Both the position numbers and the translations under genes were made by a program. 64,000 bases of DNA from Onchidella celtica (lineage: Eukaryota > Mollusca > Gastropoda > Systellommatophora > Onchidiidae). Under the pieces are notes generated by a model. It was not told the origin of the DNA and searched no databases. It saw only the letters and a list, made by a program, of their open reading frames with translations. Of this stretch, positions 11,901-26,900 are shown piece after piece; the stretch's first letter is position 1; every line of letters begins with the position of its first letter. Where the stretch lies: the NCBI GenBank assembly GCA_963931925.1, contig OZ007571.1, forward strand, positions 59,088,125 through 59,152,124, written 5' to 3'.

Positions 11901-14900
11901 AGGACAGACGACGATCTTCAGATGAAGATTAGATTTCATTAGATGTTTCAGCCTTTAACTTCCTGACATCTTGTAGAACCCCGGCCACACCAAGGTCATG
12001 GCTTTCAGCGTTCAGCACCCACTTTTTTTTCATTGCCAGATATTTCTTGGGTTTGAACCGGTACCACTTTTTTGGTGCAGGTGCCTTATCCATTTTGCCA
12101 TTACTGCCACTATAAGTAACCTTGCTGGAGTACTGAGCATTAAGGTCATTTGGGTTTTGATAAATTGCATTGATTGTGAATGGCGCACAAACGAGAAATG
12201 ATGGATTGTACAGTCATAGTTGTGTTTGTTTTTTTTTAGAACTGCCATTTTATTTCTTTGTTATTTCATTATTTATATTGTAGTGCTGGTGTGGGCCGCA
12301 CAGGTACTTTCATCGCCTTGCGTAACGTGATGAGAGAGGCAGAGGCGACGGGCCACATGGATTTTTATACAACATTATGGAAGCTCAGACAAGATAGAGT
12401 CTATATGATTCAAACTGTTGTAAGTATCATGACTGAAATATCTAGCCATAATAAACTATTGTTTTGTTTCACTGTTTGTCATTTGTTTTATATGAGATTG
12501 AGATTTTTATTAAAAGCTTCAGCAATGTGTGCAGTGTTTTGGACATTTTTTTTTTCAAATTAAGCAATGAATATTCATTTATGTAAAACAAATTTTTGAA
12601 AACAAAATAAAGCATAAAGTTATTAAATTACTGACTGGTGAGACCCTTTCTTGCGCTCTTCACTGCTCTCATACCCTATGCGACCTATTCAGCCAGTCTG
12701 TTTTGGCATTTTGGAAAGAACAAGACACCGCAGTGAATAATGCTATGTGGTACAGTAGTCTCCGTCTAAGAACTCGCCGCCTTAGAACCCGATCCGCCTT
12801 AGAACCCGCTGTTGCCGCGAAACCGAATTTTTTCACTGTAATTTACATGCGTAAGAACCCGCTCTGAGACGAAAAATCCGCCTAAGAACCCGGCATTTGA
12901 CCGAGAGACGAGCACACTTTTACGTAAAATGTCCATATCATTAAACGCAAATTCTCTTTCAAGTAGACGGGATAGAACAAAGCCATACAGTACAGTGAAA
13001 ACGAGCAGGTGGAGGGAAGGTAGGGGGAGGCGAATCGTACAAAGGGTGGAGCCCAGTTACGTCTTTCATGTGCAAGCAGGCCACCCCTAGACTAAATTAG
13101 CATAGTCATCACCTAACATCTATTGTTGTCTAACTCGAGGGGCAGAATTTTATACGTAATTGACCACGTGCTTGGTTTGCAAGGCATATGTACTTAGGGC
13201 TGATTGTGGTTAATACATATTAGGGTATCACTGGGCCTTCACAACTTGATTGTTCAGTCTGAATCATTCCATTCATTACACAATCATCACTGTAAGAAAA
13301 GAGCATTCTGCTAGCCATAAGTCGTAACTTTGACCATTCGCCAAAAAAAAAAAAAATTTTTTTTAAAATTAATGTTCAACGCTTAATTTTCATTATGAGG
13401 TCACGACCCAGGTCCGAGCAATCAAGGGGGATAAGCCATGGACACGGGTAGTCAAATATGGGTGGCATCCTTTGGTATCCGCCTAAGTGCCCGGTCCGCC
13501 TAAGAACCCGCTTTTTCTGTCTCCCGTTGACCGGGTTCTTAGGCGGAGACTACTGTATATACAGTGCACTCTCCCGATTACGACATCTCCGAATAACGAC
13601 ATTCTCCCGATAACGACATTGACCCCCGGTCCCGATTTTTTTACTATATGTTATTAGTAATAAAACTCTCTAAATAGCGACATACTTTTTAGACCACTCT
13701 CCGGATAACGACATTGAGTTAGCAATAATCGGCTGTGACTTTGCTAGATACAAAAATAAAAATAGCTAAAATATTGTTTCCGGTCAGTTTCATTTCATTC
13801 TCTGAGCCAATAAAAACACTTCTTTTCCGACCAATGAAATGTCCTACTAGAGGCACCTCATAGCCAATGAGATCGCTTTGTTATCGGCCAATGAGATCGC
13901 TTTGTTATCGGCCAATGAAAACACACCTGTGTCTATTGTCGTCGGAACAAAAAGGGTGACGCGCATTAAATGAGTCAGTCATCACATCGCTGACCGCTGA
14001 ATCGATTGTATTCACCCATGTGTTCAGTTGTATTATTAAATACAGCTGCACTCATGCCGGTCCCAAGCCCGGATAAACAACAGAGGGAAAATGACACACA
14101 AAAAACAACAACAAAAAAAACAAAACAACACACACACACACTTCGTGTATTTTACATGTTTGGAAAGTCCGATCACTGATCACCCACTATGGTTGGTACG
14201 TTACATTCTAAGGGTCTAACCACACCCCTTTTTCCGCCATCTTGAAAATCTCCGAATAACGACATGTTCCCGATAACGACATGCACCTCTGGTCCCGAGC
14301 CATGTCGTTATCGGGAGAGTGCACTGTACTTTTTTTGTCAATATTTTGTTAAAGATTAGCATTGGATGCCTTTTCTGCATAGTTTTCCTCTAATTACAAG
14401 TTGTCCATGTTTAGAAAAGTCACAATGAGCCAAATGTAGCTGAAATGAACGAAGTTTAAGGGCAAATTTTGCATATGTATCTGTCTAGTGCCTTGTGTTT
14501 TAATTCCATATCTTACTGAGAATGAAATATTCAAATCATGGCTTTATTTACGTGAAAGAACAAAAACTTTGAAAGGATATTTTTAGGCAAAAACATGGCA
14601 GTATGGGTTTTTGGTATTTACCAAATTTTTGATACTGAAAATACATTTTGTATTCCCAAAATATATTAACCTCCAAGGATTAGCTATCTCCATTTTGTGT
14701 ATTTTGGCATATGTTATGTCAGCTTATTGTGATAAAAATTGATGATGGTCTGGCACAATTCCTTGGCCCCAGAAATTTCCCAATTTTGCATTTTTTGGGT
14801 GGTGGAAACACAGTGAGATCTTGTTCCACATCATTTTTTATTTCTGACCACACCGTAGAAATACAAAAAAATACATTATGATCAAACATCAGCATCACGT

Positions 14901-17900
14901 TAAGTTGAACAATGTAATGTCAACAAAGGCACATTTTGTGTGTCATTCCAGGCAAAAGAAAAGATAAAAACAAAACCCCTTTAGGAGACTGGGAATGGAT
15001 GAAAATTTTGCACAAATTCTTAGGATTTTTTGGTTACAATATCATATCTTTACAGGAACAGTATATGTTTTTGCACGAGGCAGCCCAAGTGGCCATGGTG
15101 TGTATTGGTACAACTGTCACCTCAGTAAATATTTTGGACAGAATTGATTTGCTAGAGAGAGTCTCTGGTTCAGGACAGACCAACATGGAGAAAGAGTTTA
15201 AGGTATCAGAACTTAATTAGGACTAATTCACTTTACTCTTTTTTGTAACACTATTGACTGTCTATTATGCTGTTCCTGATTATGATGGTGACAGAGATGG
15301 AGATCTTGAGCTAAAATCCTGTCATCAATTTATTAGCAAGGATGACACTCTTATCAAAATACATGTACAAATGTGAATGATGGCAGTCATAACCGTATAA
15401 GTGAAAATGACAGCCATAATGATGGTGATTGTGATAACATTGTTGATTATGGGTGTGGTTTGATTGTTATGGTGAGTGAAGCAATAGTTGTGATTGTGAT
15501 AATGTGGATAATGATGATGTGACACAGGTTGTTGTTGTTATTACAAGTTACTTCACAGTGTTCTCAGCAAAACAGTACATTACTGTTCTGAAATAAGAGT
15601 ATAAATGTGTTAAATATTTTATTGTAATTTCTTCTGACCATGTTTCAGGCTGTCTGTCATGTGTGTGCCGACAAACAGGGAGTGACAGGTGAGGAAGATG
15701 AAGGAGATGGTGTCAACAACACCTACATGAACAGTCGCTCTGCCTCCAACAAGCTCAAGAATAGATTCAGTAATATTTTACCCAGTGAGTAAGGTTGTTT
15801 TATATATAAAATGTAATTGTTAGTTTTAGTCCCACATGACATCATTATCATTCATCTCTAAGTTCATGCTTAACAAATTCCATTTCTCATTTTTATGTTT
15901 TTCATGTTGGGGGAGTGTGTTTGCATGTGTATGTGTGTTTCCTGTTTACATTGTGCATTTGTTTTTGATTGGGAAGGCGGGAGAGCATCATGCAATTCTT
16001 ATTCTTAATATTTAAGCAGAATAGCTGCACTACACCAAGAGGTACTAAATACGATAGATGGGAAAGCTGGGGTTTCTGCGTTCATAAGTTTCGCCACCTA
16101 GCCGTGAATGCATGACATATGTCAGCAGTGGCTTATATTGCAAAGCCGAAGAGAGAAAACACTGAGTTTTGTTCATGTTCAGCCATCACCCTGGACCTCG
16201 ATGGAAGTCGCTTACTTTGTAATTTTAACTTAATTCGCTGGTGGAAACCTCTGGGTTTTTTTTTTCTTTTTTTGCAGTAGCAATCAGACGAAATTGTATG
16301 TAAACTTACCATCATATTGAAAAATAGATCTAGTAAGTATATTTTCATATAAGACAGGACAGAGGTGGATGAAAAATCTCATTCTCTCTTTCTCTTTCCC
16401 TTACCTACTGATTTTATTGTGCTTTGTTTCATGGAGATACTCATTGTAAATTAGATATTGCATATTATTTTAATAACCCAGCATTGAAATTGCCTCTGGA
16501 GGCGAAACAGATCGGTTTTGTGCCTTATTTTCTATGCAAAATACAGTTAATGATGTGCTGTTTAGGGTGCTGAGAGTGGGCAGGGTCTCTGACGACCCGT
16601 GAAAGTGTGAAAATATTCAAAAAAATATGTTTTCTAAAAAATCAATACTTTCATTAAACTAAATGTCAAGGGCATAATGTGGGACTTTAAATAAGTAATT
16701 TTAAGTAATATTCAAGCCAGTTTTGGAAGCTGTATGTACTGCAGTTACAGAGAAAACATGTTAATTTTTCTTTCAGGTCCTCAAATATATACATAAGTAA
16801 CAAAAACATAACAGTTAAACATTAAATTTACGTTAACATTCACACAAAAAAAAAGCAGCTAAAAATTGAAAGAGATTCTAAATCTGGACGCATGTCAATA
16901 ATGGGTAATCTTCTTCTCCTTCCATTTTGTTGCTTAGCTCATGGCAACTACAAACTGTGAGTCAGCTTAGGTAAAATATTTCTTAAAAAATCAGTGCTAT
17001 TGTTAAGCTAAATTTCAAAGGCATCATTGTTAACTTCAAGTAATTTGAAATGTTAATGCCAATTTTGAAAGCTGTAAATGCTGCAGTTACTGAAAAAAAC
17101 ATGTCAGTCGTGTTCAAATCTTCAAATTATGTATAGAGAGAGATAGATACCAATTTTTTTTTTGTGGGGGGGGGGGGAGGGGGTGGGGGGGTGTTCCTTA
17201 TTACTAGTAACCATTTTGCATCCCAACATAATTATCAAACTTCAAAAAATTGATTGAATTGACTTATATTCAGATTTAATACTACTCAGAAAGAGGGGAT
17301 CTTTGGCACTTAGGTCTGTGAGTGTTGATTCTGAAATTAGACTATTTATGTACTATTTGTGTTTCAGAGTGTAAAAAAAATCTAGAAGAAAAGTATTGGC
17401 ATAGAATTCTTAGTTACTTTAGAAATGCACACATTTATTTTCCACAGAGGAGTTCTACAGGCCATATTTGTCATGTGAGACAAGAGACTTAAGTGATTAC
17501 ATCAATGCTGTCCTGCTACCGGTACAGTTTAACCATTCTGATGATTAATTTCACTTTCCACACCTCTCTCTCTCTCTCTCTCTCTCCCATCCTCCCTCAC
17601 TTCCGCTCTCTTCCTTGCTCTTGCTCTTGCTCTCACTCTTTACACAGAGACCATTAATGCTAATAGTGATTTGACTTAAGTGTTGGATGAACTACGAGTG
17701 GCTAGTGTGGTTACTGCGTGGGTTCAATAGTAACTCCCTTAAGGATACACAGGATTAACAAACACAGGGTTCTGCTGACAATCTTATTTATTCAAAAAGC
17801 CTAACAAAGGTATCACTACCAAAAAGGCATAGGAAAAACCCTACCAAGAAAAAGAAGCCCAACCAGCCATAAGCTGGAACAAGAGAAAAAGACAAAAATA

Positions 17901-20900
17901 TGATTAGGATATAATGACAACAGTAATCATGCAATCAATGGTGGACATACATAGTAATAGTATTAAGTATTAAATCAAACAACAACAACATAATATAGAA
18001 TTTAAGCAATAACCAACTGGATGCATGGAATAAAATAGCGCTAAGGTTAATGAATAACAACTACAAGTGGCTATATCATATACACAAGGAGTTTCCTAGT
18101 ACACTGGCAACATAAACTAATGTACTAATCAAAGTATGAAGGACATAACAAATGAAGGGGCAAGAACACAATAGTTTCGCTCCCCTGAGCCGGTGTACAG
18201 CACATCCAGAGTGGCCAATCCATTTAATAACGCAGTGGCCAACATGGCCCACTGACCGTCCATAACACAGACGCTGCATCCCAATGCAGGCCATCCTCAT
18301 AGGCCCACTCCCATTATTAGTACTAACCCGCCCCAGGGCTATTGTATTGGTTACTTCCCTTCCCAATCGATACTGAAGGGTCATGCCCTTTGACCTTAGC
18401 CGCGGAGCTATGCCGCCAGGCTAACATGCGTATGACACACCACTAGATACATAAAGTAGTGTGTACATTCGAAACTATGTCCTTCACACAACCTACGAAT
18501 TCAATGAAACACAGCACGTCTGTAATATCTATTATCTATAATAGGTAGATCTATAGGCGGGACTCATTGCAACATGTGCAAACTCACTGAAACATTGTTC
18601 ATCCACCGCCGCACATAGAGCAATCCTGGGGCTCACCCATGTGAGGCCCAACTAATATTATACATCTCCAATACATGTAATTAATTACACATCTTAAACA
18701 CTAAACACGCAATCACAATCACACTGCTCTCATTGTGGTACTGGCAAGGTACACAAATACCCGTAATACAATCAAGTGTATAGTGCCGCTCGCTGTAACA
18801 TAAGCCATCCACATTAACATGTCAGGAAATCCTCACTGCCTACCACAACAAGGCAATGCTACACATACACTATATATATATATATATGCACACAAGCGAA
18901 TCGTGATAGCTTGGTTAGCGAGCCATCATTATCATCTAGCACCGCAAACGTTAACTTTGACAATAAAGTCACAATATCAAGACACTGCACTGCACCGCGC
19001 ATCTTACACGTCTAATGACAATGGCAATTACCGTTGAGCCTGACTCATAATAGTCTCTGTAGATCAGCATTCTCTACGCGGCATCCCCGAAAGGGGGGGG
19101 GGGGGGGTGCGCAAATTAAAGTCACTTCTAATATAATAGTCTCCAACTTACCCAAAGTCTCTCTGCTACTGGCGCAACTGGACTAGGCCATGTTTTGGGC
19201 GAGGCGCGCCACGGCAGGCCGCCGCCGATCTATTGTACTGCAAGGTCCACTTGTGCTTCCTATCGTTGCGGCGTCTTTGATGGAGTCTACTGACCACTCG
19301 AACTGGCATCATCTTTATGAGCCAGCGCGGACGTCCGAGAGGGCTATTACGTAGTCCAGTGTTGGACAAGTGAAAGGCTCGGACATTGAGTCCAGCCGAA
19401 CAACATAACTGGTTAGGGTCCTAACACAATCGAATTTACAGTACGGTTAAAAGGGTGCACACAAAAGTCAATTAGGTATCCCAGTAAACTGCAGAAATTA
19501 CTCTATGGTCCCCTCCAGCTATAATTGAATAAATTTGACCCAGGTTGGATTTATCGGGGATAACATGCGTCTAACTCGTGGTTTACTTTAAATCCGAGAT
19601 CCTCTTATTAATTATTTCAATAGGACATGTGCATCAAAGTACAACGAAATTAGTACCATTATAAAGTAGAAACTTGCTGCTAAAATTCTAACTGACTACT
19701 TATACCAGAAACCCGGTAATAGTTTTAATATAAATTTTCAAAGCTTCAGGACTAACAACATTGGACAAATTTGTGCGGGATACTTTCGTCCATTAATACG
19801 ACGTATCTCCATTGATAACAAACGGTATCATGAGTACCTATATTGTACCGATAGGGTATTGCCTACTCTCAACAATGAATTCGGGTTCCCGTCTTTCTGT
19901 CGGTGGATAACAACGAATGAGCGAGTTGTAAGAAACTTAAAGCCATGATATAAGAGCTGGAAGCCCGGTGGTCAAAATTTCCAATTGACCAATCAAAATG
20001 CTCGCTTTCCACCGTGATGTGAATAACGGGTCCCGCGCTACTATTACAAGGGAAATAATCCAATTAATGGTACTCGGCCAAGTGTCCATAAACTACTATG
20101 AGTGGCCGTCCCTTACATCACGCACTAGCGTTACCATGAAAGCACATATTAAAAATAGAAAATCGTTCATACTCTCACATAAGGGCGCAGTAACATTTTA
20201 TTCTGCCAGCTAGCAATACATATATAAACTTATTTTCCTTGCTACAAATTCTTCTGATTTAAGAGTTTGAGTCAATATTTAAAATTGGAATTTATAAAAG
20301 TTATTGAAGGAGAGGAGTGGTTTCTTTTTTAGAAATTGTTTTATGTTTTAAAATTCACTGTGCCAATAAATTGCTTACATTAGTCACTATTTAGCTGCAA
20401 AGGTTGCCTGAGAGGTATACCATTTAATAGAAAAAATGCTGGGCTGTTTTACTGCTCTTACTTTATAGCTCATATTTTTATATGCTTTGACCTTATACTT
20501 TATTGACAATGCACCATCTTTACATGAATCTAAACCATAAATCATGGAATTCTGCAGAGTTTCATCAAACAGAATCAACAAATCCTGACTCAGTTACCAC
20601 TTCCTACAACAGTCCTTGACTTCTGGCGACTGGTCACTCAATACAAAGTTTCACTGATTGTGGCTTTTGAGGCTGATGCAACAGATGATGTGGTAAGAGT
20701 CATCCTTTCACAACCAATGGTGGTATTCCAACATGAATTTGACCTCATTTCTCTGCTCCTATTCTTTTTCATCAGTCTACTATATCCTCCACAAACCTCT
20801 GTGTTTGAGTGGTGTCCTTTCTCTTGCTATAACTCTGTGGTGCCTAGACACAAAATGTGAGATATGCAAAATTGATTTAAAATAATCAGGTAAGTGCAAA

Positions 20901-23900
20901 AATGTAAAAATATGTATCAAAAACAAGAAAAAAATTCTTTGATAATCCAGAAAGTGTTATGAAAATAAAAATTGGGCACCAAGTGACATTTTTTCAAATT
21001 ACCAAACATTGGATAGTGCAGGCTAAAATGGACACCATCTCAATTTATCTTATGAAGCAAGCAATCTGAAACAAAAAGTTTTAATATTAATTTCATGCTT
21101 CCTCTACATTTGCAGCACCAATGTGCAGTAATGTATACAATATTACATCTGGCTATGAATTTTTTTTTTTAAATCAGACAATTGGCCACTACCTACCACA
21201 GGAAAATGAACCTATGCAAGTTGGATCATTTGATATAGAGACTCAGCCTGTCACACGAGACACTTTATGGGAGAAGCAGAATCTTTGTGTCACCATCCAC
21301 AAAAAGAAGAAGACAAGATTGTCAACTTCTTCATCAGTAGGTTGATTTTTTTTTTATTAATTTCTTTCAGGAAAGGAGTCATCAATATGTGCTTAGGATT
21401 ATATGGCCCCAACCATAGGAACTGTGATAAGCTACTGTAGCCATATACAGTGGTACTCTTCATGCTTTCTTTGACTTTGGGAATGTGAGAGGATGAACGA
21501 TTTTCTATTTTTAATATGTGCTTTCATGGTAACTCTAGTGCGTGAGTGAGGGACGGCCACTCATAGTAGTTTATGGACACTTGGCCGAGTACCATTAATT
21601 GGATTATTTCCCTTGTAATAGTAGCGCGGGACCCGTTATTCACATCACGGTGAAAAGCGCGCATTTTGATTGGTCAGTTGGAAATGTTGACCACCGGGCT
21701 TCCAACTCTTATCATGGCTTTAAGTTTCTTACAACTCGCTCATTCGTTGTTATCCACTGACAGAAAGACGGGAACCCGAATTCATTTTTGAGAGTAGACA
21801 ATACCCTATCGGTACAATATAGGTTTTTATGATAACGTTTGTTATCAACGGAGATACGTCATATTAATGGACTGAAATATCCCACACAAATCTGGCAAAT
21901 GTTGTTAGTCCTGACACTTTGAAAATTTATATTAAAACTATTACCGGGTTTCTGGTATAAGTAGTCAGTTAGAATTTTAGCAGCAAGTTTCTACTTTATA
22001 ATGGTACCAATTTTGTTGTACTTTGATGCACATATCCTATTGAAATAATTAATAAGAGGATCTCGGATTTAAAGCAAACTATGAGTTAGACGCATGTTAT
22101 CCCCGATAATTCCAACCTGGGTCAAATTTATTCAATTATTGCTGGAGGGGACGTTAGAGTAATTTCTGCAGTTTACTGGGATACCTAATTGACTTTTGTG
22201 TGCACCCTTTTAACCGTACTGTAAATTCGATTGTGTTAGGGCCCTAACCGGTTACGTTGTTCGGCTGGACTCAATGTCCGAGCCTTTCACTTGTCCAACA
22301 CTGGACTACGTAATAGCCCTCTCGGACGTCCGCGCTGGCTCATAAAGATGATGCCAGTTCGAGTGGTCAGTAGACTCCATCAAAGACGCCGCAACAATAG
22401 GAAGCACAAGTGGACCTTGCAGTACAATAGACCGGCGGCGGCCTGCCGTGGCGCGCCTCGCCCAAAACATGGCCTAGTCCAGTTGCGCCAGTAGCAGAGA
22501 GACTTTGGCTTATGGCTGGTTGGGCTTCTTTTTTTGCTTGGTAGGGTTCTCCTATGCCTTTTTTGTTTGGTAGTGATACCTTTGTTAGGCTTTTTGAATA
22601 AATAAGACTGCCAGCAGAACCCTGTGTTTGTTAATCCTGTGTATCCTTAAGGGAGTTACTATTGAACCCACGCAGTAACCACATTAGCCACTCGTAGTTC
22701 ATCCAACAGGTAGATTTTTGTTTTCATTGAATATGACCATATTAATTATTATAACGATTAGACTATTACACCATGTTTTCCTCCATGCTTGTCAACAGTT
22801 TCCTTTAAATCACAACTGTTTTATGTCTCTAGTTGTATGACTGACCTATGAACACTTTCCGTGCCATGTCTGTGAGGAAATTTTCCAATAATCCTATTCC
22901 TGCTGAAGAAAGTCTAGTAGGTTGCCATCAATACAGTTGTGCAGATTTCAATACCATTACACTTTTAGCCTCAGCAGTAACTTATTGTTCACATCGCTAG
23001 ATCCAAGCATTCCAAGGATTGAATCTCCATTTTGGTACACTCCAGCTAACAATTCTCACTGTGTTTTTAAGTCATTCATTCATCAACAACCTTGAAGGGG
23101 CCCAAACTTTGTGTCTGATGTAGCCTGATGATGGTGTAAAGAGACACAAAATCTTAACCAAGAAAAAAAAAGAAAAATTACAAATTTTATATTCAGTGAC
23201 CATTGATTGACATGATACAGTCCAATCCACTTATCTCGACATGACTTTTCTCGACATTCTGGGTAACTCGACACAATTTTTAAGTTCCATCCTGTTCCTT
23301 CTTTAATGCTACTAAATATTTCCCCGTAACTTGACATGTTATTCCATTCTTTCCTCTTATATCGACACATTTCTCTCCGACCTCGGCAAAACAAGTGCAC
23401 TAGATCTACAACTGTGCTACCAAAAATGCCCACGCAACTCCTGGCATATAAGGTCTCTATTTCTTTTTGCGGTGTTGGCGGGGAGGGGTAGGAGAGGGGT
23501 GTGTGGACACAGAGGATGACCCTCGGCTTCAGTAATGCAAGTGTGGAGTGCCATGCATACGCGTACGGCAGTAAAAGTAGGCCTACAGAGTACTACTACA
23601 GACTGAGTAATTTTTTTTCCCCCACAAAACATTCGAGCGCCGTTGATATTAGGCCTTGACCTAGATCTCTTGGTTAAGTGCCGTACTGTGTGTGTATCAG
23701 TATCATTACTTCTTCTGAAGAAACAGTCAGGTCGAGGTTAAAAAGAAAAAAGTAAAGCACTGCCAATATGATTGCTACGGCATTTCGCCGATGTCGGCAA
23801 ATCTTTTCCACGCAACTGCTCCCGCTCAACAATGATATTGGAGGAATGGGTGACAGTATGCCGATAATTAAAAGAAAAGGGGACATAATTGCGTTATTTA

Positions 23901-26900
23901 TTGGACACTTCCAATTATGGTGATGTTTGACCCCCCCTTTTTTTCTTCTCTTCCACCACTAATCTGCTATTTCGACTTTCTCTTTACTCGACACAAGTCA
24001 GACGGTCCCACTGATGTCAAGATATTAGGATTGCACTGTAATTTATTGATTTTGTTTCTCATAGCACTCAGAGGAGCATCATCTCACACATTTGAAATGC
24101 CCAGTAACTGGCCTCAATCGGCAACAGCTATTAAAGTTTGTCAGTCAAGTCAGATCATGCCGCCAGAAGGAAGGGAAAATATTGTACATGTGCAGGTAAG
24201 AGACTGACATGAAAGGTTTTAATTTAAAAGTAACTGGGGCACAGAAAAGCTGTGGGATGGCAGTAGGAAGTGGTAAAATGTTTAAATGTGGTAAAAACAA
24301 ACTCAAGTAAGAGAAGAAGTTACATTTTGAAAGACTTATGTTAGCATCAAAAAAGGAAAAACTTGTACAGTTTATGCTAAAAAGTTAATTCTAACTGAAA
24401 ATGAAATAAAGATATTATACAATGTATTACCTCTCTTGCCCTAGAGCCTTTGTCAGGTGAGTAGTGTAAGACTTGAAAAACTTCAAAAAAATTGTAAAGA
24501 ATTTGACCAAAAAAAAAACTGCTCAGCTCTTCTTTGCAGCATCATTCCACATAAGATGAGAAGCACAGGGGCAACGAGACAAATTTTGTTCAGCATGTTT
24601 ATTTTTTTTTTTTTGTTACACAAAGATTGTTGACCAAAAGACTTTTGCGATTGTCAACTATGGATTTGAGGAGAAAATGTGTCACTAATAACATACAGTG
24701 GAACTTGGTTATCATGAGATGCAATGTTCTAGCAAAAATGCCTCACTTTTCCAGGAAAGAGCAAGACAAAAGATGCAGAAAAAAACATTCCTCCATATTT
24801 TTATGGTCGCCTCCCTTGTTAACATGTGCTGTACATCAATATAATATATTAACAAACTGACGGCAGATCTCGGCATTCGTGTTGTTTGTGATTACGTTAC
24901 TAATTTTATTTATTATTTATTTTCGCTCACGGTAGTTATGTTTCGATCAATACTAGTAAGTACGAGACGAGATTAGAATCAGATGTTAGAAACAGGAATA
25001 TGTTGCCAGTGGTTTCCCCTGTTGTATCATTCAATGAATGTGAACAGAGATAGCGTTACACAGAGTGTAAGTGGCCACTAAGCCTAGTGTAGACATAGAA
25101 CATTCGGTAGGTGGGAGAGATTAGTTGCGACCAATGACGTGCTACATGTATGTAATAATTATCGCACATCACAAGTAGTGACCAGGCAGTGCATATGTCT
25201 GGCAAAGCTACATGGTTGTAACCTGCATGGCCTGCCCCATCTGCCTCACTGAATGATGAGTCGTCACTTTGAACTGACTGTGTCTAGTATTAGGTACCCC
25301 AAACTGATTTTGGAAAGTGGCTATATCAATAAGTTTTGTCTTCCAATGGATAGATCTCAGTATTCTAAGAATTTTGATACCAAATTTGTCTATGTATCTC
25401 CATATTTAAGAAAGTTGTGTCATTTTGAATTTTTTACAATTTGTGGTACTTGTGTCATCAGCCGCGAAGCCAACTTTGACCTCCAATAAAATGACAGTTT
25501 ATTGAGCCACAGCATTAAAAATTCTCAGTATCCAAGTCAAGAGAGTGTACACTACGCTTAATTTTTTTCGAGGGGTACAAACAAAATAGAAGCATCTCAT
25601 TTTACATTTTTTAGTTAGCAAATGTCATCCGACGTCATTTTTTTGTGAACTCTTACAGGGGAGACAAAAATTATGTTTTTGTTGTTTTTTTAATTGACTA
25701 GCAGAGGTCCCCGGCCCTGCCCGGGATAAATCGGTTTGAATATTGGTTTCAGTTCTGGGTGGTTATCATGGACCTGCTTCATCTGGCCTGTTCCTATTTG
25801 TTTATTTTATTTTTGTTTGTTTGTTTTTAAATAAGTCTTACTGCTCTGCCTTTGTGAGTTGACAACCCTGCGCATCCCGCACAACTGCATGATTTGCGCA
25901 CGGGTTAGTGTGTTTGATAGTGAACACATCGCAGGTAATGATAACGAAACCTTAAAATGGCGAACCATGACTCGAAATAGATCTGAATGATGGCGAAACA
26001 ATAAATTTCCAATAAAAAAAACTACAGCGATTTGAGACTTGTATGCCTACCGATAGTACGTTTTTTAGGGGGCATGCTGCATCAGTGCATGCTAGATCTA
26101 GCTCTCACAGACACTACTGTGATTATGAATCGAATTCCGGGGCCGGAAGTGGAAAAGCGATTAACAAAGAAAGAGGTCATAGGTTAACGAACGTACAATT
26201 CGGATCAAACGCTCTCGCAAATTTACTGTTCCATTCTTATCGCATTATTGGAATAACTCACGAATCCCATAAGCTTTATTATGCCTATGTACATAGGAAA
26301 ACTGGTCAGTATCGTACAATTGTGTGTGCCAAATTTCAGTTCAATACGTCCAGTAGTTTTTGAGTCCATAGGGAACAAAGGGGTTTTCTTACATTTTTTT
26401 TGTATAGAATAGGAGGTCAGCCGTGTCATCATTGACTTAGCACTGAGTGTCGGATAAAGGTGACGAAATCAAGCATTGGGTGGGTCTCCAAAAACCGTCG
26501 GCGCTTCGATACCAAACATGCCCCATGTCTCATTTTGGCATCCGCTTGTAATACAAAGGCTGAGGTTTATTTGCGTATTATTTTGCTCCTGATCAATAAA
26601 AGTTTCCGCTAGTTTCTCGGTCTACAAACTTTTCAACAAATGATTTTCAAAACAATTTCAACTTAAATCACGAGGAAAAATACATTGAAATAAACCTCAT
26701 TTATCTGGCTTTCTGTGTGAGTTATTTTCAAACATGTGCGCTATATCATATTGACCTGCCACGACCCTTTGTTATGAGAGGGTCAATTTGGTATGCGCAG
26801 TTCAGAGCGAAAACTGCAAGGCTATGTCCTGTTCAAGCTATAAAAACACACAGCTAAACACATTAAACAATGCAAAAGGAAGTATATTTTGTCAGAGGAA

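Noticed and set aside
12045-12115. A functional tRNA gene on the minus strand
   Set aside because: A- and B-box-like motifs exist, but no anticodon arm or acceptor stem can be paired. It is kept only as a possible SINE head.
18076-18384. A 102-codon minus-strand frame inside the LTR-like repeat
   Set aside because: It falls inside the candidate intron and has no recognisable similarity.
19166-22494. A 67-codon arginine-rich frame conserved in both copies of the LTR-like repeat
   Set aside because: It is short, matches no family I know, and conservation is explained by recent common origin of the copies. It is mentioned only within the repeat entries.
23917-24207. A frame with SNWPQ and GRENIVHV that looks like a phosphatase WPD and HC region, implying a one-base frameshift before NGADYSG
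   Set aside because: Starting from the phase-0 acceptor at 24065 the correct frame is another one. It ends YMC plus two bases and joins the next exon in phase. No frameshift is needed.
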